The notes under the pieces were generated by a model. The model did not search any database. It was not told where the DNA came from and worked only from the letters and a program-made list of their open reading frames with translations. A stretch of DNA of 64,000 bases from Gammaproteobacteria bacterium. GTDB lineage: Bacteria; Pseudomonadota; Gammaproteobacteria; Poriferisulfidales; GCA-002705445. The DNA is taken from assembly GCA_029268385.1 (NCBI GenBank), contig JAQWPG010000008.1, positions 1 through 64,000 on the forward strand. Direction: 5' to 3'. The number at the start of each line of letters is the position of its first letter. The first letter of the stretch is position 1. The translations under genes and the position numbers were made by a program. This document shows positions 19,189 through 27,105 of this stretch, piece by piece.

Positions 19189-19286
19189 AATAAGTTTGAG
19201 ATTGTACAGTTGATAATTTATATAACAAGAAATATTTTTTATACAATATTTGCCAAATTGATTACCATTATAAACTACATTGAAAA

Positions 19287-19964
19287 TTAAATATATACAG
19301 TTTCATCTTCAAGACCATTATCAATAAATGCATTTTTTCTAAATTCACAAGATTCACAATTTCCACATGCTTTACCGTCTGGAGTTGCTTGATAACAAGA
19401 GATAGTTTTTTTATAATCCAGGCCAAGATTTTTTCCAGTTTTAATAATGTCAATTTTTTTCATACCAACCAAAGGTCTATGAATATGAAATTTGCCACCA
19501 TCAGCGCCTGTTTTAGAGCCTAAGTTAATCATTTTTTCATATGAATATAAGAAATCTTCTCTGCAATCTGGGTACCCAGAATAATCAATTGCATTTGCCC
19601 CTATAAATACATTTGAAGAATTGATCTTTTCTGCCCACGAACAAGCGATAGATAAAAAAATAATATTTCTCATAGGTACGTATGTTTCAGGAATGGCTGT
19701 ATTGGAAAATTCATTTTTAATAGCTATTTTGTGATTAGTTAATGACGAATTAGTAAAATCGTTAAAATTAATATTAAATATTTTATGTTCAATAACACTA
19801 TATTTTTTTGAAAAATATGAAGCAGCATCAATTTCAGAGAGACTTTTTTGACCATAGTTAAAAGTAATTGCATAGCAGTCAAATTTTTGACTTTTTGCTA
19901 ATGCTAGTGTGGTCACTGAATCCATACCTCCAGAAAGTATAATAACAGCTTTAGAGTTTTTCAT
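19287..19964 (-). CDS. queC: 7-cyano-7-deazaguanine synthase
   Basis: A 225-aa PP-loop ATPase that turns 7-carboxy-7-deazaguanine into preQ0, a queuosine precursor. It has the SGGMDSVTT pyrophosphate loop near the N-terminus and GANAIDYSGYPDCR in the centre. The C-terminal zinc-binding cysteines are in CYQATPDGKACGNCESC. The start is ATG 19964, preceded by GAGAGGGAGATA; it shares one base with the queE stop (TAATG), so translation is probably coupled. queD and queF are not in the window. Confidence 0.95.
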   Translation of the reverse strand: MKNSKAVIILSGGMDSVTTLALAKSQKFDCYAITFNYGQKSLSEIDAASYFSKKYSVIEHKIFNINFNDFTNSSLTNHKIAIKNEFSNTAIPETYVPMRNIIFLSIACSWAEKINSSNVFIGANAIDYSGYPDCREDFLYSYEKMINLGSKTGADGGKFHIHRPLVGMKKIDIIKTGKNLGLDYKKTISCYQATPDGKACGNCESCEFRKNAFIDNGLEDETVYI

Positions 19965-20614
19965 TATCTCCCTCTCTCGTTTCCCCAAATATATTTATGT
20001 AACTGAAGTTGCAAGGTAACATTTAATCTATCTCGTAAAATCCAATCAGCAATTTCAGAGAGCTCTAAATTTTCGTGAACTGGTGAAAAATAAATATTTT
20101 TAAAAAGCGTTAGATTGTTTTCTATGATGTATTTTTTTGACCATTCGTAATCAGATTTATTACCAATAACAAATTTTAAAACATCATTATTTTTTATTAA
20201 CGATAAATTACTTTTAATATTTTTGTCGTTTTCTTTAGATGAAGGAGTTTTTATATCCATAACAATCTCAACACCTTGTGGCACATCACAAATATCAACT
20301 AAACCGCTAGTTTCCAGGGAAACTTTAAATAAATTTTCCAAAAGAGTAGTTAATAATACTTTTATGTTTGTTTGAGCTAAAGGTTCACCGCCAGTGACGG
20401 TTACATAGTTTGTATCATATGATTTAACTTTAGAAATAATTTCACTTATTTTTACCTGCTTACCCTCAGTGAATGCATATTCAGTATCACAATATGTGCA
20501 TCTAAAAGGACAGCCAGCTGTTCTTATAAAGACTGTTGGCTTGCCAGAATTTTTAGCTTCCCCTTGAATTGAATGGAAAATTTCATTAATAGATACATTA
20601 AGCTCTTCTTTCAT
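19964..20614 (-). CDS. queE: 7-carboxy-7-deazaguanine synthase (radical SAM)
   Basis: A 216-aa radical S-adenosylmethionine enzyme of queuosine synthesis. Signatures are SIQGEAKNSGKPTVFIRTAGC and the cluster motif CPFRCTYC, the standard CxxxCxxC, followed by DTEYAF. VTGGEPLAQ is the SAM-binding GGEP. It converts carboxytetrahydropterin to 7-carboxy-7-deazaguanine. It sits between cpoB and queC on the minus strand, 12 bp after cpoB. Confidence 0.95.
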   Translation of the reverse strand: MKEELNVSINEIFHSIQGEAKNSGKPTVFIRTAGCPFRCTYCDTEYAFTEGKQVKISEIISKVKSYDTNYVTVTGGEPLAQTNIKVLLTTLLENLFKVSLETSGLVDICDVPQGVEIVMDIKTPSSKENDKNIKSNLSLIKNNDVLKFVIGNKSDYEWSKKYIIENNLTLFKNIYFSPVHENLELSEIADWILRDRLNVTLQLQLHKYIWGNERGR

Positions 20615-20626
20615 TTTAAATAATCA

Positions 20627-21454
20627 CTACCTACCTTCAACATCCATACTTTTTATTTTTTTATCTGCAAGTTGTGATAATGACGTATTTGGATAATTTT
20701 TAACTATAGAAGAAAATATAAACCTAGCCTCTTTCCATTTTTTAATAGAGTAATAGCAGTATCCAATTTTTAATTTTGCATCTGCGATTTTGCTGCTTTC
20801 TGGATAAATTTCTACAACTTTTGCAAAATTAATCATTGCATTTTGAAAATCTCCTAAAGCATAAATAGATTCACTAAGCCAGTATTGAGCATTTGATGCA
20901 TAATTACTTTTTGGAAATAAATATAAGAAAGCATTAAACGAATCTATAGCATCAGAATACTTTTTATCTTTAACTAATTGAAAGGCACTTCTATACAATT
21001 CTATTTCAGTTTTTTGTTTGTATTCCGGAAGTTTCTTTTTAAAGTTATTATTAGTGTATTTTTTTGCTAAATCTAATTCATTTTCTTCAGATGGGATGAT
21101 GTCTTTTAATTTTTTTTTATTTTCTACTTCTTTCTCTTTATTTTCAATACTTGAAATATCCTCTATTTTATTTATTTTATCTTTTGAAATACTAAATGAG
21201 CTTTGACTATTTTTTTTTAAATTTTCTTGAAGCTCTTGAATTTTATTAGCAAGATCCTGGTAAAGCCTATCTTGCTGATTTTGTAGTATTGAAATTTTAT
21301 TATTAAGTTGCTGATTTTCTTCTGTGAGTTGTTGCATTTGCAACCTTATCATTTCTAACCTCTCATACATTCTCATCAAAACTTCATTGTTCTCTGAGAA
21401 AGAACTAGAAGAAAAAGAATATAAAATTACAAAAGGAAGTATTTTTTTTATCAA
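20627..21454 (-). CDS. cpoB: Tol-Pal system protein CpoB (YbgF)
   Basis: A 275-aa periplasmic protein of the Tol-Pal locus. After a signal peptide (IKKILPFVILYSFSSSSFS) there is a coiled-coil segment rich in Gln, Leu and Asn (residues about 30-80). A Lys/Glu-rich linker follows, and then 3 TPR repeats (YRSAFQLVKDKKYSDAIDSF, FAKVVEIYPESS). CpoB coordinates peptidoglycan synthesis with outer-membrane constriction. I place the start at TTG 21454, which has AGGAAAATAAA in front and lies one base after the pal stop. The frame also opens to a TTG at 21481, but that spoils the signal peptide. Confidence 0.88.
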   Translation of the reverse strand: MIKKILPFVILYSFSSSSFSENNEVLMRMYERLEMIRLQMQQLTEENQQLNNKISILQNQQDRLYQDLANKIQELQENLKKNSQSSFSISKDKINKIEDISSIENKEKEVENKKKLKDIIPSEENELDLAKKYTNNNFKKKLPEYKQKTEIELYRSAFQLVKDKKYSDAIDSFNAFLYLFPKSNYASNAQYWLSESIYALGDFQNAMINFAKVVEIYPESSKIADAKLKIGYCYYSIKKWKEARFIFSSIVKNYPNTSLSQLADKKIKSMDVEGR

Positions 21455-21455
21455 T

Positions 21456-22001
21456 TTATTTTCCTGTGTTGCTAAAAACAATTTCTACTCTTCTATTCAA
21501 AGAATGTGTTTCTTCACTTGTTCCTAAAATAGATGGGCTTTCTTCTCCATAGCTTACAACTTCAATAGAGTTTTTAGACACTCCATTTATTAACATCATT
21601 TCTTTAATTGTTTCTGCTCTTTTTTCGCCTAATGCTAAATTATATGCTCTAGAGCCTCTTTCATCTGCATGCCCCTCTATTCTCAAGGCTGCATTTTTAT
21701 GCTTAAGCATATAGCTTGAATACCTTTTGATTATATCTTTGTAATCTGAGTTATCTACTGAATATTTATCGTATTCAAAATATATAATATTATTTCCAAG
21801 TGTTTGTCCGCTGTTTTGTAACGAATCCAAATTTACATTTTCTGCTGATGTGACTTTATCTACTGAGCCTTCTTCTGATTTTGTAAGCATCGGCTCTGTT
21901 GTAACTATTACATCAGGATCTTTTTGATTAAGAACACTGCATCCTGAAACAAAGGCAGCTATCACGAATGTGGCAATATATTTTATATTGTTTTTGTACA
22001 T
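21456..22001 (-). CDS. pal: peptidoglycan-associated lipoprotein Pal
   Basis: A 181-aa outer-membrane lipoprotein. The signal peptide ends in the lipobox VSGC near residue 21. The C-terminal half is an OmpA-like peptidoglycan-binding domain (IIYFEYDKYSVD, RIEGHADERGSRAYNLALGEKRA). Pal tethers the outer membrane to peptidoglycan and binds TolB. The order tolB-pal-cpoB is conserved. Confidence 0.97.
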   Translation of the reverse strand: MYKNNIKYIATFVIAAFVSGCSVLNQKDPDVIVTTEPMLTKSEEGSVDKVTSAENVNLDSLQNSGQTLGNNIIYFEYDKYSVDNSDYKDIIKRYSSYMLKHKNAALRIEGHADERGSRAYNLALGEKRAETIKEMMLINGVSKNSIEVVSYGEESPSILGTSEETHSLNRRVEIVFSNTGK

Positions 22002-22023
22002 TATTTATCTCCAAAATTACTAT

Positions 22024-23298
22024 TTAATGCGACCATATTGGCTCCCTTACATCTTCACCTGTTAATTCTATTTCTTTCCTTATTCTACCATCATTACTGG
22101 TTGCAACAAGAATACCTTTGCGAAGCTTTTTTGAGGCAAATAGTATCATTTTGTTGTTAGGAGAAAAGCTTGGCGCCTCATCTAATTTTCCTTTTGAGAT
22201 AACCTTCAAATATTTATCTTTTAATGAATACAAAGCAATTTTATGTCCATTGCCATTGTTATGAACAAGAGATAGGAATTTGCCGTCCGACGATATATTT
22301 GCATCTGCATTATATATGCCATCGAAAGTAACTCTTTTTACTTTTCCGTGTTTAATAAATTTCATATATATATGTGGTTTACCGCTCCTATCTGAGGTAA
22401 AAAATATCTTCTTACCATTTGGATGCCATTCTGCTTCAGTATCAATACCTATGCTATTTGTGATTCTTTTATTAGAATTTTTTAAAAAATTATGTACGAA
22501 TATTTCCAAATTACCATTAACAGATGACGTGAAAGCCATAAAATCTCCGTTGGGCGACCATGCGGGTGCACTAGAAGATTTATTTTCATTGTTAATTTTT
22601 TTTCTTTCACCTGTAGCTAATGTCTGAACAAATATTTCTGGCCTATGGTTCTCAAAAGATACATAAGCAATTTTATCATTATTTGGCGACCAGGTTGGAG
22701 ACATTAGTTGTTTTGATGATTTGTATATGGCGATTGAATTATAACCATCAATGTCAGCAACATGTAACTTGTAAATTTTTCTTTTATCTTTTTTTTCAGT
22801 ACTTATATAAGCTATTTTTGTATCAAATATGCCTTTAATACCTGTAATTTCCTCAAATATTACGTTACTTATCGTGTGCGATATTTTTCTAATATTACTA
22901 TTTTCTTTTAAATTTATCTTGTATGAGACCATCAATTTTTTTTTTATAATGTCATATAAATTAAATTTTATATACTCCTTAGAATTTTCTACATATAGAT
23001 TCGCTCTTAAAAAATAGTTACTTCCAGCTAACGCCCATAATGCATATTGTGTATTTTGATTTGATACATTATTTTTAACTTTGGATGAATCTAATATATT
23101 AAAATATCCACTATTATAAAGGTCATTTTCAATGATATCTCTAAATTGATTTGGAGGAAAATTTTCAGACTGGCCACTTACGCTAATCATTATTGGTAAA
23201 GCTCCAATTTTTGCCCTGTCAATTTTGATGGTAAGTTCTGAATAAGCATTTGAATAACAAAAGAACTGCAGGATAACGATTTGAATAATTCTTTTCAT
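22024..23298 (-). CDS. tolB: Tol-Pal system beta-propeller protein TolB
   Basis: A 424-aa periplasmic protein: signal peptide, N-terminal alpha/beta domain (IKIDRAKIGALPIMI) and a six-bladed propeller with repeated WSPNNDKIAYVS, WSPNGDFMAFTS and WHPNGKKIFFTSDRSG blades. TolB binds Pal and colicins and moves along with TolA. It begins right after tolA without a gap, a sign of operon translation. Length is normal for the family (about 430 aa). Confidence 0.96.
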   Translation of the reverse strand: MKRIIQIVILQFFCYSNAYSELTIKIDRAKIGALPIMISVSGQSENFPPNQFRDIIENDLYNSGYFNILDSSKVKNNVSNQNTQYALWALAGSNYFLRANLYVENSKEYIKFNLYDIIKKKLMVSYKINLKENSNIRKISHTISNVIFEEITGIKGIFDTKIAYISTEKKDKRKIYKLHVADIDGYNSIAIYKSSKQLMSPTWSPNNDKIAYVSFENHRPEIFVQTLATGERKKINNENKSSSAPAWSPNGDFMAFTSSVNGNLEIFVHNFLKNSNKRITNSIGIDTEAEWHPNGKKIFFTSDRSGKPHIYMKFIKHGKVKRVTFDGIYNADANISSDGKFLSLVHNNGNGHKIALYSLKDKYLKVISKGKLDEAPSFSPNNKMILFASKKLRKGILVATSNDGRIRKEIELTGEDVREPIWSH

Positions 23299-24024
23299 CT
23301 AATTAGGTTCCTCAAATTGCAATACTAAATTTTCCTGGAATACTTCAATATCAGGTGCTATTGGTAAAGGGCTTGATTTCCAAATAGCATTTTCAAGAGA
23401 ATCAAGATAAATACTATCTCCTTTACATTCATGTATTTTAACACTTGTAACTTTACCACTTGGCAACTGATTTACAATAACCGTGCAAATTCTATCATGA
23501 TTTGTATTGTGCGGTATAAGCCAGTTATTTTCAATTTTTGCCTTAATAGTAAGAATGTATTTTTGCTCAGCATCTGTGAGTTGAGCATTTCTTATTTTTT
23601 GTTTATTAATTAAAGCCTCAGCTTTTTCTAGGCCCAATAATTCTCTTTCTAATTTCTCTATTTCATATTTAGCTAATTCTTTTTCTTCAGTTTTTTTTAA
23701 TAACTCAAGATCTGATTTCTTTTTTTCTTCTTCAGCTTTTTTCTTTTGCAAAGCTTTTAGTTTTTTCTTTTTTTCTTCTTCAGCTTTTTTCTTTTTTTTT
23801 AAATCCTCAAGTATTTTTTTCTTTCTTTTGATTTCATTTCTTTTTTTTTCAAGGTCTTCTAAACTTATACTTTTTAAATTTAAAATAACACTATTGTCAA
23901 CAGTATCTAGCTTAATACTTTTATTATTAAATAATTCTGACAAATTAATATCTAATAAAAATATTATGATTAAATGAATCAAAAGTACTTTTAAAAAAAT
24001 TTTTTTTTTACTATTTTTATTCAT
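23299..24024 (-). CDS. tolA: Tol-Pal system inner-membrane protein TolA
   Basis: A 241-aa inner-membrane protein. One transmembrane helix lies near the N-terminus (IFLKVLLIHLIIIFLLDI). A long charged coiled coil rich in Lys and Glu follows (residues about 55-145). The C-terminal TolA/TonB-like domain has KIENNWLIP and the disulfide-type cysteines in RICTVIVNQ and VKIHECKGDSIYLDS. It spans the periplasm and transmits proton-motive force from TolQR to TolB-Pal. It is shorter than the 421 aa of E. coli mainly because the coiled coil is short. It overlaps tolR by 8 bp. Confidence 0.93.
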   Translation of the reverse strand: MNKNSKKKIFLKVLLIHLIIIFLLDINLSELFNNKSIKLDTVDNSVILNLKSISLEDLEKKRNEIKRKKKILEDLKKKKKAEEEKKKKLKALQKKKAEEEKKKSDLELLKKTEEKELAKYEIEKLERELLGLEKAEALINKQKIRNAQLTDAEQKYILTIKAKIENNWLIPHNTNHDRICTVIVNQLPSGKVTSVKIHECKGDSIYLDSLENAIWKSSPLPIAPDIEVFQENLVLQFEEPN

Positions 24025-24442
24025 TTATCGGCAATGTTATTAGACCTATATTTTCAACCCCACCTTTGTTTAGGATAGAAATAATTCTAATTATTTTTTC
24101 ATATTGAATTTTTTTATCACCTTTGACATAAACTTTATCAATTTTTTTGTTTTTATATATTGATATTATTGTGTCAGCCAAGTCTTTTTCATCAACCTGT
24201 TCGTTGAAACTTTCTTCTTGTATGACACGTATAATACCACTTGAATTTACTTCTATTATTAATGGTTCTTGGAATTTGCTTATATCAATATCATTTGCTT
24301 CTGTAGTTGGCAGATCAACTTCTAAGCCTTGGTAAAGTAATGGTGTTGTTATCATAAACACTAATAATAAAACTAACATTACATCTATATAAGGGACAAT
24401 ATTTATTTCAGCTAATAATTTTCTTTTTTCACGATATCTCAT
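24017..24442 (-). CDS. tolR: Tol-Pal system protein TolR (ExbD family)
   Basis: A 141-aa protein with a short cytoplasmic N-terminus, one transmembrane helix carrying the essential Asp (NIVPYIDVMLVLLLVFMI), and a periplasmic domain containing LPTTEA. TolR forms the proton channel with TolQ. It lies 5 bp from tolQ and overlaps tolA by 8 bp. Confidence 0.95.
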   Translation of the reverse strand: MRYREKRKLLAEINIVPYIDVMLVLLLVFMITTPLLYQGLEVDLPTTEANDIDISKFQEPLIIEVNSSGIIRVIQEESFNEQVDEKDLADTIISIYKNKKIDKVYVKGDKKIQYEKIIRIISILNKGGVENIGLITLPINE

Positions 24443-24447
24443 TAATT

Positions 24448-25149
24448 TTATATTAGTTTTGAATTTTCATTATCTTGGTCTTTTTCTGGTATATGTGTTC
24501 TCTGCAATAGCTCTGTAAGTTCTTCTGAAAAATTATCATATCTAAGAATAATTCTTGCTATATCCCTATTAAATTTATTGTATGCTATTACAGCTGGTAT
24601 AGCTGCAATCAAACCTAAAGCAGTTGCTATTAAAGCCTCAGATATGCCTGGAGCCACTAAAGCTATAGTTGTTTGAGACGTTTGACTTAAAGACTGAAAA
24701 GAATTCATAATTCCCCAGACTGTACCTAATAAACCAATATAAGGACTAACAGATGCTATTGTTGCCAGTGTTTGAAGATCAGACTCTAATGATTCATGTT
24801 CTGTCGCTATAGCAACCTGCATAGCTCTTAAAGATGTTTGGGGTATTGATTCGGGAGTAATATGTTTTTCGTCGCCATGAAGAATTTCATACCTGTTCCA
24901 GCCAACATAAAAAATTTGTTCTATTGAAGTTTTTTTTCTTTTTTCTTTTATCTGCATATAATATTTTTGCATGTGTATGCCAGACCAAAACTTTTGATTA
25001 AACTTCATGGTGCTGCTTAAAACCATTTTTAATTCTTTTCTTTTTACAAATATAATAACCCAGCTCCATACAGACAAACCTATTAAAGTTATCATAACTA
25101 CCTGGACTAAAAAGCTAGCATTAAAAGCTAAATGTAAAAAGCCGTTCAT
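24448..25149 (-). CDS. tolQ: Tol-Pal system protein TolQ (ExbB/MotA family)
   Basis: A 233-aa inner-membrane proton channel protein with three transmembrane helices. Family motifs include SPYIGLLGTVWGIMNSF and GISEALIATALGLIAAIPAVIAYN. It works with TolR to energise TolA during envelope constriction. It overlaps ybgC by 4 bp (ATGA type). The order ybgC-tolQ-tolR-tolA-tolB-pal-cpoB is exactly that of Gammaproteobacteria. Confidence 0.97.
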   Translation of the reverse strand: MNGFLHLAFNASFLVQVVMITLIGLSVWSWVIIFVKRKELKMVLSSTMKFNQKFWSGIHMQKYYMQIKEKRKKTSIEQIFYVGWNRYEILHGDEKHITPESIPQTSLRAMQVAIATEHESLESDLQTLATIASVSPYIGLLGTVWGIMNSFQSLSQTSQTTIALVAPGISEALIATALGLIAAIPAVIAYNKFNRDIARIILRYDNFSEELTELLQRTHIPEKDQDNENSKLI

Positions 25150-25559
25150 TGTGCCTCCATAATTTTCTTTACAACTATACTTGGTATAGCTCTAACTTTA
25201 GAAATATTATCAACTGCAACAATTTTACACTTGGATTTGATAATATCAATATTTTGACCATTTTGTGTCTTATAAATATTTTGATTAAATTCTATTGAAG
25301 CATTCTTAAGTTTATCTATTTTTGTCTCTACTGTTAACAAGTCATCTAGATACGATGGATTAATATAATTCATTGACACACTATGTACTAAAAACTTAAT
25401 ACTAGAATCATCATATATCTTTCTTTGAGATATACCTAAATGCCTTAAAAACTCCGTCCTGCACCTTTCGGTAAACTTAAAATAATTAGCATAATACACA
25501 ACTCCTCCTGAATCGGTATCCTCGTAGTAAACTCTAATATCAATTTTTTTTGAAAACAT
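25146..25559 (-). CDS. ybgC: acyl-CoA thioesterase YbgC
   Basis: A 137-aa hot-dog-fold thioesterase. The active-site motif YYEDTDSGGVVYYANYFKFTERCRTEFL is near the N-terminus. YbgC hydrolyses short or medium acyl-CoA or acyl-ACP thioesters and may be linked to phospholipid metabolism. It is the first gene of the tol cluster, 10 bp after the resolvase-like gene. Confidence 0.95.
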   Translation of the reverse strand: MFSKKIDIRVYYEDTDSGGVVYYANYFKFTERCRTEFLRHLGISQRKIYDDSSIKFLVHSVSMNYINPSYLDDLLTVETKIDKLKNASIEFNQNIYKTQNGQNIDIIKSKCKIVAVDNISKVRAIPSIVVKKIMEAQ

Positions 25560-25568
25560 TATTTTAAA

Positions 25569-25883
25569 TTAAAATTCACCCTTAATGTAATCCTCTAAAG
25601 ACATCACTACTAAAACTGGCTTCCTATCTTGTTTTATAAAAACTATGTCAGCATCATCTTGTTCTTTTGCATCATATATTAATTTAAAACCACCAGCTCT
25701 ACTTTTACACTCCCCCAATATCTCTTTTGAAGACTCTGTTCTTTGTATCAAAACATCTCCTTTAAAACCTTCTTGTAAGCCAGATAGCGGTATTCTTTTT
25801 GCCCCGAAGAATCCGGACTCTTTTAATGTGTTAACAACTTCTCTCTCAAAACGCTTACCTTTGTCTCGTTGCATTTTTGACAT
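25569..25883 (-). CDS. Hjc-like Holliday-junction resolvase (PD-(D/E)XK nuclease) in the usual ruvC position
   Basis: A 104-aa protein. E13, S34, D43, E58 and K60 fall in the order and spacing of archaeal Hjc catalytic residues: the FERE helix, IPLSG, GDVLI and the ECKSR core of a PD-(D/E)XK nuclease. Hjc cuts four-way DNA junctions. The gene lies between yebC and ybgC, where ruvC-ruvA-ruvB usually lie; none of those three is present. ATG 25883 has GGAGATC upstream. A phage-type PD-(D/E)XK endonuclease of another purpose is the alternative. The role here is inferred from position and motif only. Confidence 0.72.
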   Translation of the reverse strand: MSKMQRDKGKRFEREVVNTLKESGFFGAKRIPLSGLQEGFKGDVLIQRTESSKEILGECKSRAGGFKLIYDAKEQDDADIVFIKQDRKPVLVVMSLEDYIKGEF

Positions 25884-25932
25884 TTTAAAGATCTCCAGTT
25901 TTTTTATATTTAAGTATTAAACTAATAGTACT

Positions 25933-26664
25933 TTAATTTAAACCCTCTGTGTATTCAGCATTTGTATAAACATTTTGAACATCATCTAATTCTTCCAATG
26001 AGTCGATAAATTTTGTGAAAGATTCTGCTGCTTCTGAATCAAGCTCTATCTTTACATCAGCATGCATTTCTAATTCTGCGTTATCAAATATGAAATTATT
26101 ATCTTTTAAAACCTTCGCTATATTTAAATAATCGGCCTTATCTGTATGAATTTCAACATAATTTTCCTCGTTTATTATATCTTCTGCATTGTTTTCAATG
26201 GCAAGATCCATAATTTGTTCAGCACTATTTGTCTCTTGGTATGAGATTACCCCAATTTTCTTAAACAAATAAGATACTGATCCTGAGCTTCCTAAATTTC
26301 CAGAGAATTTTGAAAATGCATGTCTTACCTCTGCGACAGTTCTATTCTTGTTATCTGTTACACACTCAACGATTATTGCCACACCACTAGAACTATATCC
26401 CTCATAAGTTAGTTCCTCATAATTAACACCTTCTAAATTTCCTGTGCCTCTGTTAATTGCCTTTTCAACAGTTTCTTTGTTCATGTTACCAGAAAAGGCT
26501 TTATCTAAAGCAAGTCTAAGTCTTGGATTTGAGTCAGCATCACCACCACCTTCTCTGGCGGCTACCGTTATTTCTTTAATAAGCTTAGTAAATAGCTTGC
26601 CACGTTTATTGTCTTGTCTTTTTTTTCTATGCTGTATGTTAGCCCACTTACTATGTCCCGCCAT
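25933..26664 (-). CDS. yebC: YebC/PmpR family transcriptional regulator
   Basis: A 243-aa member of the YebC/TACO1 family. It starts with AGHSKWANIQHRKKRQDNKRGKLFTKLIKEI and has the acidic central stretch ENNAEDIINEE. Some members regulate transcription and others aid translation of proline-rich stretches. The gene normally precedes ruvC, and here it precedes the Hjc-like gene. It follows nudB on the same strand. Confidence 0.95.
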   Translation of the reverse strand: MAGHSKWANIQHRKKRQDNKRGKLFTKLIKEITVAAREGGGDADSNPRLRLALDKAFSGNMNKETVEKAINRGTGNLEGVNYEELTYEGYSSSGVAIIVECVTDNKNRTVAEVRHAFSKFSGNLGSSGSVSYLFKKIGVISYQETNSAEQIMDLAIENNAEDIINEENYVEIHTDKADYLNIAKVLKDNNFIFDNAELEMHADVKIELDSEAAESFTKFIDSLEELDDVQNVYTNAEYTEGLN

Positions 26665-26685
26665 ATTACCTCTACTTTTTCAAAT

Positions 26686-27105
26686 TTATATTAAATCAAA
26701 TATTGCTTGTCTATTTGTATGTGAAAAAACTTTTTCAGCTGCTTTTACCCTTGAGACCCATTCATAAGAACTATGCTCATCTTCATCAAGCTTAATATTT
26801 GTTTTGCAATCAAGTTCTAATTTAAATACATGCTCGGTATTATGAGTGGTTCCCTCTTCATATTTATGTTTCCACATTTCATATATCTCAAAAATGTATT
26901 GTTTTTCACAATCAATTAAATTTTCTGCATTTAAACCGGTCTCTTCAAATACTTCCCGTTTGGCTGCTTGAATGGGTGTTTCATTTTCATTTAAACTTCC
27001 AGTAACTGATTGCCATAAATCCTTATCATTTTTTTTCTTTAAAATTAAAATTTCCTTATTTTTTGTGTGTATTAACACTAATACAGATATCGGTATTTTT
27101 TTCAT
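26686..27105 (-). CDS. nudB: dihydroneopterin triphosphate diphosphatase (Nudix)
   Basis: A 139-aa Nudix hydrolase. The Nudix box GSLNENETPIQAAKREVFEETGL fits GX5EX7REUXEEXGU. NudB removes pyrophosphate from dihydroneopterin triphosphate in folate synthesis. Location between aspS and yebC is the same as in E. coli. It overlaps aspS by 4 bp. Confidence 0.9.
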   Translation of the reverse strand: MKKIPISVLVLIHTKNKEILILKKKNDKDLWQSVTGSLNENETPIQAAKREVFEETGLNAENLIDCEKQYIFEIYEMWKHKYEEGTTHNTEHVFKLELDCKTNIKLDEDEHSSYEWVSRVKAAEKVFSHTNRQAIFDLI

